Shown: positions 1-11,047 of the stretch, piece after piece
Layout of the letters: each line of letters starts with the position of its first letter
Position numbering within the stretch: position 1 is the stretch's first letter
Assembly (NCBI GenBank): GCA_018710905.1
Contig: DVIZ01000116.1
Span: 1 to 58,768, forward strand
Source of the DNA: Candidatus Scybalomonas excrementigallinarum
Lineage (GTDB): Bacteria > Bacillota > Clostridia > Lachnospirales > Lachnospiraceae
DNA: 58,768 bases
Direction of reading: 5' to 3'
Notes under the pieces: model-generated
What the model was told of the DNA's origin: nothing
The model's database searches: none
The model's input: the letters and a program-made list of their open reading frames with translations, nothing else
Position numbers and translations under genes: made by a program

Positions 1-69
1 ATGAAAAAGAAGAGATTTTTAATCGGTTTAAAACCCATGCAATATTTAGAAGAAGTTTTAAAGAACTAA
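1..69 (+). CDS. C-terminal end of a gene cut by the window edge
   Basis: An open frame runs from the first base to a TAA at 67-69 and gives a basic 22-residue tail ending LEEVLKN. Position 1 happens to read ATG, but no ribosome binding site can be seen upstream, so this is most likely the 3' end of a longer gene outside the window. I do not recognise the product. About 140 bases of apparently non-coding DNA separate it from the next gene. Confidence 0.35.
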   Translation: MKKKRFLIGLKPMQYLEEVLKN

Positions 70-171
70 AATAAAATTTTGAGCCTTGGCAAACAAAGGG
101 GTGAAGAAAAACTTTCATGCGTTTGTCGTGCTAGTTTGCCAGTCGATGATGAAAAAATATATAAAATATGG

Positions 172-177
172 TATAAT
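172..177 (+). promoter_or_regulatory. Candidate -10 box of the helicase/methyltransferase operon
   Basis: TATAAT lies 35 bases before the ATG of the first operon gene. No convincing -35 hexamer is present at 16-18 bases spacing, so the assignment rests on the -10 match and position alone. A GAGG ribosome binding site at 201-204 precedes the start. Confidence 0.4.
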
Positions 178-212
178 ATTTTGATAAAATTAAATGTAAA
201 GAGGTTTATTAA

Positions 213-1652
213 ATGGATAAAGCTTTTGATGCCGTGCTTCAGACCGAAGTTGACGCGGAAGTAATTGCAAAAACTTCATATAATACATTTGGTGACAGGT
301 TTAGATATCAATGCCTGTGCTGTGGAGAAGAAGTATATCTGGCTGCGGCAGACAGCTCTGTAAAAGCTCCACATTTCCGTCACAGAAGGGGGAATAACGA
401 TATAGACTGTGAGCGTTATCTTGGACAGCCGGGAGCAGTAGAACATTATGTTTCTATAAGAAAGCATAACAGGGAACATATTGGGTTTTGTTTTAATATT
501 GAACGCATGACCTTTGAGATATCTCTGATGTATACACCAGAAGAGATAGACGAGTATGCGATGAACGCAAGCAGACTGTCTTTCTATACAAAATATTATT
601 CACAGCCATTTTTTACTTTACCGATCAACAGGGGCAACCTTATACCTGACGTTGGTAATTATTTTACTTTGAATGAGTACGCCAATGATTATTACATTTC
701 AATTGACACCAGCAACGAAAAAGCAGTATATACCGAAATTATAAAAAGGGATTGCAAACTGAATATTTACAGAATAAAACAGTTAGATTGCCATTGTACA
801 CGCAACACATCGGATATTTTATATACGAATTACAATTATCTGGCAATTTCTGAGAATGAGGATAATATCAGAGAACTGACTAGTCTGCGAAACATTGAGA
901 CTGACGGTGATACTTTTTCATTTATAACCCAAGGCAGACAGTTCTATGCAGTAAAATTCGCTATACGATTTGTAGATTATCCATCTGGGATATATTTCCA
1001 GAATCAGAAACTTAAGGTGGAAGCCTCTGAAAATATGGCTATCTTATGGCCGCCAGTATTCACAAGGGATTCCGTATCCGTTTGTACAACAGAAAAAGTA
1101 TATATATCATCAAGTTTTGAATTGATTCCTCATGGAAATGTTGATTCCAAAGGTGCAAATATACAAAATCTGTGTAAGGATGTATACGAAGTAACTTTCA
1201 AAGATCAGGTAACCATTTACGAAAAGAATGTTGAGAACAGGATTATTAAAGAAGAGAGAGTAATTAACGAAATCATATGTGAGGAACCACAGATTACTTA
1301 TACTGATAAATACAGTGTTCCTGATACTTATGATTATTATATATTTAATCAGAATGGATGCACTAAGCTGACAACGGGTTCAAAAGTTTATCTTTCTGGG
1401 ACCGACCGTATCATCGGATATAAAAATGGACATATTAAAGCTATTGTCCTAGCAAATCTAGGAGAAGCACCGGATAAAAAGTTGTTGATAAATGACATCA
1501 TGAAATATCATCCTCAGTCAGAGCCTTTCGAACCAGATGATTTTATGGATATTGAGGCAGATGAAATAGTCTTGTCTTATATGGAGAGTTGTTACAGAAG
1601 TGGTCAGATCAATACGGTTATTAAACAGTACATTAAGGAGGGGCTGATTTGA
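213..1652 (+). CDS. CoiA-like zinc-site protein of unknown function, first gene of helicase operon
   Basis: A 479-residue protein. Residues 34-66 carry a cluster typical of CoiA-type N-terminal zinc sites: C34, C36, C37, then HFRH at 54-57 and C66. The remaining 400 residues look like a soluble mixed alpha/beta protein; I do not recognise a domain or a catalytic motif there. It starts at an ATG preceded by GAGG at 8 bases. Its stop codon overlaps the start of the next gene, so the two are probably translated together. Being first in an operon with a DruE-like helicase and a DNA methyltransferase suggests a DNA-recognition or accessory defence role; this is inference from context only. Confidence 0.7.
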   Translation: MDKAFDAVLQTEVDAEVIAKTSYNTFGDRFRYQCLCCGEEVYLAAADSSVKAPHFRHRRGNNDIDCERYLGQPGAVEHYVSIRKHNREHIGFCFNIERMTFEISLMYTPEEIDEYAMNASRLSFYTKYYSQPFFTLPINRGNLIPDVGNYFTLNEYANDYYISIDTSNEKAVYTEIIKRDCKLNIYRIKQLDCHCTRNTSDILYTNYNYLAISENEDNIRELTSLRNIETDGDTFSFITQGRQFYAVKFAIRFVDYPSGIYFQNQKLKVEASENMAILWPPVFTRDSVSVCTTEKVYISSSFELIPHGNVDSKGANIQNLCKDVYEVTFKDQVTIYEKNVENRIIKEERVINEIICEEPQITYTDKYSVPDTYDYYIFNQNGCTKLTTGSKVYLSGTDRIIGYKNGHIKAIVLANLGEAPDKKLLINDIMKYHPQSEPFEPDDFMDIEADEIVLSYMESCYRSGQINTVIKQYIKEGLI

Positions 1653-3523
1653 ATTATTTAATAGATCTTACAAAAGAAGAGATAAAATATATATGTACTG
1701 TTATCCCGCACCAGGAAACGGTGTCATATTTTAGGAAATATCCAAAGGAATTCACAAAGTTAAGACCGGGATTTCGTGTAAAAACACTCAATGAAGATAT
1801 GGTCACCCGTACACTTTATGAATTCCGTAACAGAGATTTTGTTACATCCTATCTGAACAAACATATTGACAGATGGATCAAGGAAATTGATGAAGAGATG
1901 GAGAAAGCGAAGGAAGCAGGTCTTGACATGGAAGCATCATATATAAATGTGTTGTCTCGTTCCTTTTTTGCAGGGAATATTGCGCTTTTTTTTAAAATCA
2001 AAGGTGAAGAAAAGTCTAAAGACTACCTGAAGGTTTTAAGTTCTGCTGTGGCATACGAAGCTGATAATCGAAAAAAAGAAGAAGAAGAACTAGATTCCAT
2101 AAAGAAAAAAATGATAGGACTTACCGAGAATCAGACAGAACTTAAACAGAAAATTGTCGATGGACAAAAGAGATTAGAAAATCTAAAAATATGTGAGAAA
2201 GAACTGAATGAAAAATTGGAAGAAAGTTCGCAGGCACTTGGTGAAGAGCAAGAGCGATGTAGGAAGATTGCTGAAAAAGCTGAGAAGCTGGAAACTGCAC
2301 TCCAAAAGGCTCAGGAAGATGAAGTCTGGAAGTTATCAGAAATGCAGCAGAAGATTGATGGTCTAAGTTTAAGACTTGAGGAACAGGTTGAACAGGTTAA
2401 CAGTTATAAAGTAAGCATTTCAGAATTGGAATCTAAGCTTTCTTATGCTGAGGAAGATATCCAGACTTGGAAAAATCAAGTAAGAACCCGTGAAAAGCAG
2501 ATTTTTACATATAAAGCAGAGAGGGCAACTCTTTTAACAGATAAGGATGCTGATAAAAAGCAAATTAAAGAACTTAAAGAAGCTCTTGAACAGGCGTTAA
2601 GTGTTGAAAAAGCATATAAGGAACAGATTGCATTGCTTTGTTCAGATACAGAATCCCATACTGCCGAGAATGAGCTTACTTCTGCAGAAGCTGTTTCAAA
2701 GAAATATTCTGATAGTGAACGCCATATGCCTATGTGTCCTGAAGATATGGATGATTTTGTTGAATATTTTAGCTATAATCTTGAAAATATCAGCTTTGAC
2801 CAGAGTGAGGATGGAGCTTTAGACTTTTTGGATTATCTTGAAAAGATATTTTTTCAGGGTATTCCATTACTGATAAAAAGAGGTCCGGGCATAAACCTTG
2901 CCAACTCTCTAGCAAATACACTTTATGGTGTGCCGGTTGCTGCACGTATACTGTATGCAGAAGATGCTAATATTCAAAAAGTTGAAGAATTCCTTACAGA
3001 TACACCTGACAGAGTTGTTTGTATAGATGGATTTATTGGAAACTGCAATGTAATGGAACTAATTCCGGTGCTTGAACAGCATCGAAATAAGATCATTATA
3101 CTTACCTATATGTTTGACAGAACGCTGACATTTGTACCAAATGAGATTCTCTCATATGTTCAATTTATTAGTGCTGATGTATTTAGTACTCTTTTAAGAA
3201 TAAAGGATGTTACGGAAGACCCTTCAGAAATAAAAGAAAAACCCTATGCAAATAAAGGCTCTGTCAGAGCAGATACTCGTTTACAGAAGATATTTAGGGA
3301 TATCGCATGTGAGTGCGGAATTGAAATATCTGCTGCTTTTGCAATGGCAGATATGATTGAAGACGAAAATCAGTTGAATGAAATGCTTATGTTTACACTC
3401 CTTCCATATGTATCAAAAGTCTTTGGAAAGAATCCATATAATTGTTCAAAGCGTCTTCAGCGTTATGCCGGAGAAGCAGGACGCAGCTTGAAGAAAGACA
3501 TTATGATGAGGTGGTTTGGATAA
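1649..3523 (+). CDS. Coiled-coil protein with degenerate AAA-like C-terminal domain
   Basis: A 624-residue protein that starts at TTG, with a strong AAGGAGGGG site 7 bases upstream; the TTG overlaps the TGA of the previous gene. Residues about 130-350 are charged and heptad-like, consistent with a long coiled coil. Residues about 390-560 look like an AAA+/McrB-type nucleotide-binding core: a hydrophobic strand leads into RGPGINLANS (411-420), where a Walker A loop would be expected but the P-loop lysine is absent, followed by a Walker-B-like strand VVCIDGF near 455 and a sensor-1-like strand near 480. The domain probably does not hydrolyse ATP in the usual way. It may be a structural or DNA-clamp partner of the helicase; that role is inferred. 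Confidence 0.65.
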   Translation: MNYLIDLTKEEIKYICTVIPHQETVSYFRKYPKEFTKLRPGFRVKTLNEDMVTRTLYEFRNRDFVTSYLNKHIDRWIKEIDEEMEKAKEAGLDMEASYINVLSRSFFAGNIALFFKIKGEEKSKDYLKVLSSAVAYEADNRKKEEEELDSIKKKMIGLTENQTELKQKIVDGQKRLENLKICEKELNEKLEESSQALGEEQERCRKIAEKAEKLETALQKAQEDEVWKLSEMQQKIDGLSLRLEEQVEQVNSYKVSISELESKLSYAEEDIQTWKNQVRTREKQIFTYKAERATLLTDKDADKKQIKELKEALEQALSVEKAYKEQIALLCSDTESHTAENELTSAEAVSKKYSDSERHMPMCPEDMDDFVEYFSYNLENISFDQSEDGALDFLDYLEKIFFQGIPLLIKRGPGINLANSLANTLYGVPVAARILYAEDANIQKVEEFLTDTPDRVVCIDGFIGNCNVMELIPVLEQHRNKIIILTYMFDRTLTFVPNEILSYVQFISADVFSTLLRIKDVTEDPSEIKEKPYANKGSVRADTRLQKIFRDIACECGIEISAAFAMADMIEDENQLNEMLMFTLLPYVSKVFGKNPYNCSKRLQRYAGEAGRSLKKDIMMRWFG

Positions 3524-4539
3524 TGAATAAGTTGATTAATATTATGGCAGAGGATATGGATATCCGTCCTTATAATCATGAATTGGACGAATCCTTTGAA
3601 TTCAGGGTAATCTATTCCGCCCTTGGTCTGTGGTGTCTTCAGTCGGCACTCAGTGAAAAAGAAAATAAAAAGGGAATTAGTAAAAACGCTCAGAGCATAC
3701 TACTGCATACTTTGCTGGAAAAATATGTTAATCTTTGTCCGGAAATAAGGTCTTCTGTGTTTGGTTCAAGAAATATAGATATTGCTGTATTTATACGAAA
3801 TATCTACGAACAGACTGGATATCTGATTACTCTGGATAATAATTACAATGTTTTAAACCGTAGTGGGGAAACGATAAAAATTTCAGATACAGCATATCTG
3901 TATCTGGGGCTTCCGGAGGTATCTTATAGAGTAAACGGTCTTGGTATCCATATAAAGAGTGGAAAAACAGAGATACAACTCAATGATTTCCTTGTTCGTG
4001 ACAATCTAACACCTGAAGAATATTTAAAAGTGAATTTTGATGAGTGTGATTTTGACACACGGAACTTTGATATGAATGACCTTGAATTTTTTAATCCATA
4101 TTACTATGGAAACGTGTCAAGTTCGTGGCATAGTTGCATGAAGTCAGATATTACGATGGCACGAAAGAGCAAGATGGGTCCATATTACAGAGTCATCCGC
4201 AAAGAGAACAATACATTCCTTTTCACTGAGCATAACAGTACAGATGATTTTGATGCTCTTACAGGAGCAGAATTTCGTAGAATCTACGTTGCACTTAAAA
4301 AGTATTATGATAATCCTATGCAAATTCTCATCTGTCCTATCGATAAGGAATACTCACATATATGTATCCTTGGACAACTTCCAAATAGAGAATATTATTA
4401 CCTTCTCATGAATGCATGGCCGAAGAATGGATTTTTAGACCGAAACAATTTTATTATGCGAAACGATTTAACAGAACAGACGGCAGAAGTCCTTGGGGCG
4501 ATAGGATTTACTGCAAGAAATGGTGAATTTTATGGATAG
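3523..4539 (+). CDS. Unrecognised protein of helicase/methyltransferase operon
   Basis: A 338-residue protein. The chosen ATG at 3523 overlaps the stop codon of the upstream gene (TAATG), a normal sign of translational coupling; a longer reading from 3442 would overlap the upstream gene by 82 bases and has no ribosome binding site. The N-terminal 100 residues are predicted helical, the middle is rich in Asp, Asn and Tyr, and the C-terminal 130 residues look alpha/beta. No catalytic motif, membrane segment or known domain is evident to me. By order and size it occupies the place just before the helicase, as small partners do in Druantia-type operons. Confidence 0.6.
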   Translation: MNKLINIMAEDMDIRPYNHELDESFEFRVIYSALGLWCLQSALSEKENKKGISKNAQSILLHTLLEKYVNLCPEIRSSVFGSRNIDIAVFIRNIYEQTGYLITLDNNYNVLNRSGETIKISDTAYLYLGLPEVSYRVNGLGIHIKSGKTEIQLNDFLVRDNLTPEEYLKVNFDECDFDTRNFDMNDLEFFNPYYYGNVSSSWHSCMKSDITMARKSKMGPYYRVIRKENNTFLFTEHNSTDDFDALTGAEFRRIYVALKKYYDNPMQILICPIDKEYSHICILGQLPNREYYYLLMNAWPKNGFLDRNNFIMRNDLTEQTAEVLGAIGFTARNGEFYG

Positions 4540-7500
4540 AAAGACGAATGGTGTACAGCAGTACTATCAGACAATTAGAAATCGATTAGTAAATTATATT
4601 AAATCGGATTATCTTGCGAACAGTGAGACGCTTCTCCTGTATGCGGACGAAATTTTAGGAGAAATGTGCCCTGAGGATATAAATATCGCAAAAGAGCCAT
4701 ATATTGAAACATCCTCATCCTACCGCAAAATAAACGATGGTATTAAAACAGCTAATATTACAGATAATGTGAAAGAAGTTCTATTGAAGCTTGTTGATGC
4801 GAAACTTGGTATTTATTCAACTCCTTTTGCGCATCAGGTAGAAGCTCTTACAAGCGCATTAGATGGAAAAGATCTATTTATATCTACTGGTACAGGTTCT
4901 GGTAAAACAGAATGTTTCCTTTGGCCAATAATTTCTCGTGCTATAGAAGAATCATTAAATAGACCAGATGATTTTAAGCTTCCAGCAGTGAGGACCCTCA
5001 TTATCTACCCAATGAATGCACTTGTATCTGATCAGTTGGCCAGATTTAGAAAGATTATGGGTTCTGAAACTTTCAAGGAAATCTTTACATCTTCTTCAGA
5101 TGCAGAACGTATCCCTCATTTTGGTATGTACACTGGAAGAACACCATATTCAGGTGATTCAAAAAAGCAAAGCAATATTAAACTTGCAGAAACATATCGC
5201 AAACAGTATCTTGTAGATGAATTCGCTACAGAAGAAGAGCAAAAAGCACAGTTAAGAAAAATTAATGGATTTAAGAGTATTAATAAATATCCGGCAAGAA
5301 ATAGCGGCGAAGAAGGCCTGAAAAAGTTTATTGATAATCTTGAGAATAGCATTCATAAGCCAGACCCTTTCGATGCGGAATATATCACTAGATTTGAGAT
5401 GCAGACAAATACGCCAGATATTTTGATTACCAACTATTCCATGCTTGAATACATGCTGATGCGTCAGATGGAATCAGGTATTTGGGATGATACGAAAGAA
5501 TGGTTGAACAGTTCGAAAGAAAACAGGTTACTTATTGTGCTTGATGAAGCGCATATGTATAGAGGTTCTTCCGGCGGAGAAATTGCATTACTTTTAGATA
5601 GATTATTCTCACGTCTGGGTATCTCTCTTGATAAAGTTCAGTTTATCCTTACTACTGCGAGTATGCCTTCGGAAGATGAAGGGGCAATATCTGATTTCTT
5701 TAATGGACTTACAGGAAAGAGTTATTCTGAATGTGTTTCTCTGTTTGGTGATCATGAAGATATACGCACAGATTTCAAAGTTATGACGGATGCTGCGGCT
5801 CTGGCTTCTATAGGAACAAGTCAGGTGACAGAGAATGAGATTAGTGAACGAGTAAGAACTTTTGCACATAATGTTTTTCATATAGAATTGCCTTGCGATA
5901 TTTCTACAAAAACTGCTCAGGCATGGTTATATGACAACCTTCCTGAATATCAGGCATTCGTAAAGTTGCACGAACTATGTAGAGAAGGTGCAAAATCTTA
6001 CACGGCATTAAAAGATAAAATATTCGGAAATGCTGAGAATTCAGCAGATGCGCTTGATGCATTGCTCGTGATTGTTTCTCTTGCAAAAAAGAATGATGAA
6101 ATTCTTTTTCCAGTAAGACTACATATGTTTGTTCGTGGTATACAGGGCTTATACGCCTGTTCTAACCCGTATTGTGGGTGTGAGGCAAAATATTCAGAAG
6201 AAGAAAAACTTCCTCTTGGCAGAGTTGTTTCTATACCACGTTATAAATGTGAATGCGGTGGAAGAATGTATGAGCTTGTAAACCACATTAAGTGTGGCGC
6301 ACTATATTTTAGAGTTTATGTACAGAAGATTTCCGGAACAGGATACTGGTATGTATTTCCTAATAAAGGCCTTGGTGGAGGGACAAATGAATTGACAGAG
6401 ATGCTTCTTTATGTATGTCCAGATGGATATGAATTAAGGAGTAAGGATAAGGTTGGCTACCTTGATCCACTTACCGGTAAGCTTTATCTTGATTATCAAA
6501 ATGACGATTCTCTCCTTAAGGTTCTATATCCGGAATACGATGAAAGAAATAATCGTTTCACGTTTGGTTCTTGCCCGAAATGCAAAAAGATTATGCCATT
6601 AAAGAAACCAACAGATTTTGCAACAAAAGGAAATATTCCTTTTTACAACCTTACAAAAGCACAGTTTGAACTTCAACCTGCAAGAGATGAACAGTTGATA
6701 AATGAAGGGAAAAAAGTACTTCTATTCTCTGACTCAAGGCAGAATGCTGCAAAACTTGCTCTTGACCTTTCAAAATCGTCTGATGCTGATGGGTTCCGTC
6801 AGACAGTCATGCTTGCAGCAAAGAAACTCGCAACAGATGGAAGAGAACATTCTCTGAAAGAGCTTTATAATATGTTCCTTGCAGTGTGCGTGGAACAGAA
6901 ACTGGAGTTTTTCTCAGGAAAAAGTGCTGGCATCTTTCATGACCATCTTGAAAAAGCCAGTAAGAGATTGAGAAGGGGCAGAGACATATCAAGGGAAAAC
7001 TTTGATCCGTTACCATATGATTATTATGAACAGCTTTTGACCTTCTTTTCAGAAAGTCCGCGTTCTTTTAAGGATATCGGTCTTGGTTTCCTTGGGCCTA
7101 TAGATGTAGTGCTTGAAGATTGTATTTATGAGCTTGAGGATGACTATGATATTGAAATTGATAAGGACTTCCTGTATTCCGTTTTGGTTCTGCTTTTCTG
7201 GGATGTTATGGATGGAAGCGCGGCACTTGGAAATACTATTGATGATGATATTAGAAAGAACCTGCCTGGTCGTAGCAAGATACAGGATTTTGGGTTGGGA
7301 GCAGATTTTATATCGTCGATTGATAAAAAATTTATCGATATTGTTAAAAATATAGTCGGACTTAGTGAACGGAAGATGGAAGAACTTCTGAAATGCATCA
7401 AGAGTTATTTCTTTGGTCCGGGAACAAATCAGAGATATTATCTTAAACTTGATGCAGTAAAGATTGTCATTACTGATAAAGACTTCAATTGGTATCGATG

Positions 7501-9718
7501 CGAAAGGTGTGGAAAGATATCGCCTTATAAACTTGATAGTCATTGTGGAGCCTGTTTTGAATCTCAGAATCTTCATGTGATTACAAATGATGACCTTTCA
7601 AGATTTGATTTTTGGAGAAAACCTGTCATTGCAGCAATCGAAGGAGAGGAAAAAATTCATACCATTGACACGGAAGAGCATACAGCCCAATTGTCACATA
7701 AAGAAACGACTAGCGATATTTTAAGCAGGACCGAAGATTATGAAATTCGATTCCAGGATATTGATGTCGGTGAATTTGGTGAGGATTCTATCGATGTTTT
7801 AAGCTGTACAACAACAATGGAGGTTGGTATCGATATCGGATCCCTTACTGCTGTAGGATTAAGAAATATTCCTCCAATGAGAGAAAATTATCAGCAGAGA
7901 GCTGGTCGTGCAGGACGAAATAATTCTGGTATTTCTACAATTGTTACATATGCATTTGGAGGCGTACACGACAGTCATTATTTCAAGCATCCAGACGAGA
8001 TGATTTCTGGTGCGCCAAGAAAGCCTTGGATTGATAGAAATAATCCTAAGATTGAACAACGTCATTACAATATGAAAGCATTAAATAGTTTTATGTCGAC
8101 GAAAAGAATGAAAGGTCTTTACGACAGCATCGTAAAAGTCGGTATCGTTACTTTCTGTGAAAAGTTTGTTGATCTTTTCATTGAACATGCAAGCACACTT
8201 GATTTTCCAACGGATGGAACTATCGAGATGATATGTAAGCTTCGTGATATGGTACTTGCAGAGGGTAAGCGTAACGAGTATTTCAATGGAGACGACGAAA
8301 CCTCTGCGTTCGATGTTTTTTATTCAGAGGGATTTATACCTTCTTATTCGTTTCCAAAGAATGTAGTAAGATTCTGCGTTGAAAAAGATTCAGAATATGG
8401 AAGAAGAGCACCAAAGGATATCAGATACGCTCCTGAAAGAGATATTGCGGTTGCAATAAGCGAATATGCCCCTGGACGTTTTATTACAATTGATAAAAAG
8501 ATCTACAAGAGCGGAGGCTTGTATTCAAACCCAAGACCGAAAGGATTTGAACAGAATCAAGCTGAATATTATTTCACTAGCAAGGATTATAAAAAAGACA
8601 TCATTGTATGTTCAGAATGTAACTGGTTTGGCGACGTGCAGGAAGAATATACCGAATGTCCTTACTGTCATGCCCCAGTTGACCGCCGTACCATGATTAA
8701 ACCATGGGGATTTGCTCCTGTGAAAGGAGATCCTGTTAAATACGAGGATGAGGAAGAGGAAAAGACATACGCTGAAGCTCCATATTATTCTTATGTACCA
8801 AAAGATACTGAGATGAAGGGCTACAAGCAGAGTCATATTCGATTCGCTAATCTCGAGAACCGAAAAGTTCTCACTGTAAATATGGGCAAGAAGAAAAATG
8901 GATTTAACATCTGTACAAAATGTGGTGGCGCAGAAGTAGCAGAACCGCTTCCAACAGGCGATTTCCATTTCTCTCAGCCGTATCATGATCGTTATCTTTG
9001 CAGACATGAAGGAACAGTGGCTACAAATATTTATTTAGGCTACGAATTTCTGACAGATATGTTTATGCTGGATATCGAGTATGACTCTGAAAAACTAGTA
9101 TCAAGATATGATAGCGAAGAAAAGAATATTTTAAGATCTGCTGCTACAACTCTTCATGAAGCAATCAAAAAAGCGGTATCTCTTTCACTTGATATCGACT
9201 ACAATGAGATAAACGGTGGATGGAGAACAAGATATGAGGACAATGGGGAAGCGCATATTGAAATGTTCTTCTACGATAATCTTACAAGTGGTGCTGGTTA
9301 TTCTTCTTTGATTGGTGAAGAAGGTGTGCTTGACGATGTATTGGCCCGCACAAGAGGCATATTAGAGGGATGTTCTTGTTCACGATCTTGCAGAAACTGT
9401 CTTGATAACTTTTATAATCAGCGAAATCATGATATTTTTGACAGGACGCTTGCGATTCAGCTTTTTGATTATGCACTGAAAGGGAAATATCCCGACGATT
9501 ATTCTCAAGATGAACAAAAAGCATTCCTAGCTCCTCTTAAAAAACTGCTCAGAGAGTCAAAAGACGTATCATCAGAAGATGGTATCGCATTCGAAGTCAT
9601 CCCAGCATTGAGAAAACGTATCAGGGATGAAAAAGGAAAGCTGTATCTGAATCCATATAATTTATCAGACTGGCTTCCAAATGCATTTATGGATTATCTA
9701 GGAAAGATCCATGAATAG
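4532..9718 (+). CDS. DruE-like DEAD/DEAH helicase with DUF1998-type C-terminus
   Basis: A 1,728-residue superfamily 2 helicase. Motif I is GTGSGKT (120-126), motif II is DEAH (338-341) in [10 protein letters not shown], motif III is TTASMP, motif V is EVGIDIG and motif VI is QQRAGRAGR (1121-1129). Zinc-binding Cys clusters occur in the middle ([22 protein letters not shown]) and near the end ([10 protein letters not shown], 1614-1623), the last being the signature of DUF1998-type helicase regions. Size and layout fit DruE, the hallmark helicase of Druantia, or a fused DrmA/DrmB of DISARM. The ATG at 4532 has GGTGA just upstream and overlaps the previous stop by 8 bases; an ATG at 4520 is also possible. 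It is the likely motor of an anti-phage or anti-plasmid system. Confidence 0.85.
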   Translation: MDRKTNGVQQYYQTIRNRLVNYIKSDYLANSETLLLYADEILGEMCPEDINIAKEPYIETSSSYRKINDGIKTANITDNVKEVLLKLVDAKLGIYSTPFAHQVEALTSALDGKDLFISTGTGSGKTECFLWPIISRAIEESLNRPDDFKLPAVRTLIIYPMNALVSDQLARFRKIMGSETFKEIFTSSSDAERIPHFGMYTGRTPYSGDSKKQSNIKLAETYRKQYLVDEFATEEEQKAQLRKINGFKSINKYPARNSGEEGLKKFIDNLENSIHKPDPFDAEYITRFEMQTNTPDILITNYSMLEYMLMRQMESGIWDDTKEWLNSSKENRLLIVLDEAHMYRGSSGGEIALLLDRLFSRLGISLDKVQFILTTASMPSEDEGAISDFFNGLTGKSYSECVSLFGDHEDIRTDFKVMTDAAALASIGTSQVTENEISERVRTFAHNVFHIELPCDISTKTAQAWLYDNLPEYQAFVKLHELCREGAKSYTALKDKIFGNAENSADALDALLVIVSLAKKNDEILFPVRLHMFVRGIQGLYACSNPYCGCEAKYSEEEKLPLGRVVSIPRYKCECGGRMYELVNHIKCGALYFRVYVQKISGTGYWYVFPNKGLGGGTNELTEMLLYVCPDGYELRSKDKVGYLDPLTGKLYLDYQNDDSLLKVLYPEYDERNNRFTFGSCPKCKKIMPLKKPTDFATKGNIPFYNLTKAQFELQPARDEQLINEGKKVLLFSDSRQNAAKLALDLSKSSDADGFRQTVMLAAKKLATDGREHSLKELYNMFLAVCVEQKLEFFSGKSAGIFHDHLEKASKRLRRGRDISRENFDPLPYDYYEQLLTFFSESPRSFKDIGLGFLGPIDVVLEDCIYELEDDYDIEIDKDFLYSVLVLLFWDVMDGSAALGNTIDDDIRKNLPGRSKIQDFGLGADFISSIDKKFIDIVKNIVGLSERKMEELLKCIKSYFFGPGTNQRYYLKLDAVKIVITDKDFNWYRCERCGKISPYKLDSHCGACFESQNLHVITNDDLSRFDFWRKPVIAAIEGEEKIHTIDTEEHTAQLSHKETTSDILSRTEDYEIRFQDIDVGEFGEDSIDVLSCTTTMEVGIDIGSLTAVGLRNIPPMRENYQQRAGRAGRNNSGISTIVTYAFGGVHDSHYFKHPDEMISGAPRKPWIDRNNPKIEQRHYNMKALNSFMSTKRMKGLYDSIVKVGIVTFCEKFVDLFIEHASTLDFPTDGTIEMICKLRDMVLAEGKRNEYFNGDDETSAFDVFYSEGFIPSYSFPKNVVRFCVEKDSEYGRRAPKDIRYAPERDIAVAISEYAPGRFITIDKKIYKSGGLYSNPRPKGFEQNQAEYYFTSKDYKKDIIVCSECNWFGDVQEEYTECPYCHAPVDRRTMIKPWGFAPVKGDPVKYEDEEEEKTYAEAPYYSYVPKDTEMKGYKQSHIRFANLENRKVLTVNMGKKKNGFNICTKCGGAEVAEPLPTGDFHFSQPYHDRYLCRHEGTVATNIYLGYEFLTDMFMLDIEYDSEKLVSRYDSEEKNILRSAATTLHEAIKKAVSLSLDIDYNEINGGWRTRYEDNGEAHIEMFFYDNLTSGAGYSSLIGEEGVLDDVLARTRGILEGCSCSRSCRNCLDNFYNQRNHDIFDRTLAIQLFDYALKGKYPDDYSQDEQKAFLAPLKKLLRESKDVSSEDGIAFEVIPALRKRIRDEKGKLYLNPYNLSDWLPNAFMDYLGKIHE

Positions 9719-9737
9719 CACAAATTAGGCAAAGGAG

Positions 9738-10640
9738 GTGATATATATATTTTATTCCCCATTAAGATATCCGGGTGGAAAGGGTAAATTAACCGCATTT
9801 ATGGAATATATGATTGACAGGCTTGGACATCGAGGCGGAACATATATTGAGCCTTTTGCGGGTGGTGCTGGTATTGCTGTAGAACTGCTTCTCAGAAATG
9901 TCGTTAGCCGAATTGTTATAAATGATTATGACAAAGGTGTATGGTCATTCTGGAAAGCAATACTTACAGAAACAGATAGATTTATTGAACAGGTTCGGAC
10001 AATCCCTCTCACCATGGAGGAGTGGAGTAGACAACGTGAGATATGCATTAATCAGAATGATAAATACAGCTTTGAGCTTGGTTTTGCCACCTTTTATATG
10101 AACAGGACAAATCGTTCAGGTATTATAAAGGGCGGAGTCATCGGTGGGCAGGAACAAGCTGGAGATTGGACAATGGATGTCCGATTCAACCGTGAAGAAT
10201 TGATAAGCAGGGTTCGGAACATAGCAGAAAGAAAGAAGGATATCAAATTATATAACAAAGATATCAATAGTTTCATTACGCATTATGTTCCAGTATATGA
10301 AGACAATGCCCTTATCTATTTTGATCCTCCTTACTACAAAAAGGGAAAACAGCTTTACATGAATTTCTTTAAGCATGAAGACCATATCCGCATTGAGGAG
10401 ACTATCAAGGAAAAGGTAACCTGTGACTGGATCATTACATACGATGATGTACCTGAGATCGAGGATATATACCACGATTATGTTCTTTACCTGTATGATC
10501 TGAACTATAGCATCTCAAAGAAATGCAAAGCAAGTGAGCTCATAATCTTTAAATCAGGAATAGAGCCCCCTTGTAATGAAGAATTATGCTCAAATGGGAT
10601 AAATATTCATATTCGACCGTTTAGGAAATCAGAAGAATAA
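9738..10640 (+). CDS. Dam-family DNA adenine N6-methyltransferase
   Basis: About 300 residues with the full Dam/D12-class signature: RYPGGKGK near residue 10, the SAM-binding loop EPFAGGAG (38-45) and the catalytic DPPYY (196-200). It should methylate adenine in a short DNA target, giving self-marking beside the helicase. The start is odd: the only in-frame GTG (9738) lies inside the perfect AAAGGAGG ribosome binding site, so it cannot be served by it, and no ATG occurs before the conserved YSPLRYPGGK. Translation may begin at an ATA codon near 9747, correctly spaced from the site. The gene is last in the operon, 19 bases after the helicase. Confidence 0.88.
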   Translation: MIYIFYSPLRYPGGKGKLTAFMEYMIDRLGHRGGTYIEPFAGGAGIAVELLLRNVVSRIVINDYDKGVWSFWKAILTETDRFIEQVRTIPLTMEEWSRQREICINQNDKYSFELGFATFYMNRTNRSGIIKGGVIGGQEQAGDWTMDVRFNREELISRVRNIAERKKDIKLYNKDINSFITHYVPVYEDNALIYFDPPYYKKGKQLYMNFFKHEDHIRIEETIKEKVTCDWIITYDDVPEIEDIYHDYVLYLYDLNYSISKKCKASELIIFKSGIEPPCNEELCSNGINIHIRPFRKSEE

Positions 10641-10666
10641 TACAAATTAGCAACTTAGTAAAAATG

Positions 10667-10700
10667 GTTGTTTTGTAGAAATTCTTACAAAACAGACAAC
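10667..10700 (+). terminator. Imperfect hairpin after the methyltransferase gene
   Basis: TTTTGTA (10671-10677) pairs with TACAAAA (10686-10692), and the stem can be extended on both sides with a small bulge. No U-run follows, so it may be an RNA-stability or attenuation stem rather than a true terminator. Confidence 0.3.
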
Positions 10701-10834
10701 GTCCGGAAAATTAATAAATTTGTGACTTGTATAAAAATGAGTTGATATTTTTTTAAAGGCAGCATATAGTATTCTTAGATAGAAAACTATCTTCAGGAGA
10801 GTTCCTGCCATATAAGTGGAGGATTTTAAACTCA

Positions 10835-10862
10835 AAGGGAGCGTTAGCTCCCTTATTTTTCT
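10835..10862 (+). terminator. Intrinsic terminator of the helicase/methyltransferase operon
   Basis: AAGGGAGC (10835-10842) and GCTCCCTT (10847-10854) form an 8-bp stem with a GTTA loop, followed by ATTTTTCT. The rest of the stretch 10,641-11,047 holds no gene that I can support. Confidence 0.75.
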
Positions 10863-10938
10863 GCTTCTAAGTCGATAGTTGGAGTGGATGGTTTCTACAA
10901 TCCACTCATCTGCTACAGTTTCAGAACTTTTAATAAAG

Positions 10939-10968
10939 TTGTACCCAATTACTATTCCTTGTTATAAT
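10939..10968 (+). promoter_or_regulatory. Candidate promoter of the YhhN-like gene
   Basis: TTGTAC (10939-10944) and TATAAT (10963-10968) are separated by 18 bases. They lie about 80 bases before the GTG start at 11048. Confidence 0.45.
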
Positions 10969-11047
10969 GGGGAAGATTGTATTTCATGTTATTTTACTAT
11001 ATAATGAGACAGAATAATAACTTAGAATTTACAGGAGGAAAGATAGG

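Noticed and set aside
1-69. Reading positions 1-69 as a complete small gene
   Set aside because: It begins exactly at the window edge, so a truncated larger gene is more likely.
7049-7576. Long minus-strand frame of 175 codons inside the helicase gene
   Set aside because: It is opposite a well-conserved helicase region, has no ribosome site and low-quality protein composition.
8612-9007. 131-codon minus-strand frame inside the helicase gene
   Set aside because: It mirrors the coding strand of conserved sequence and has no features of a real gene.
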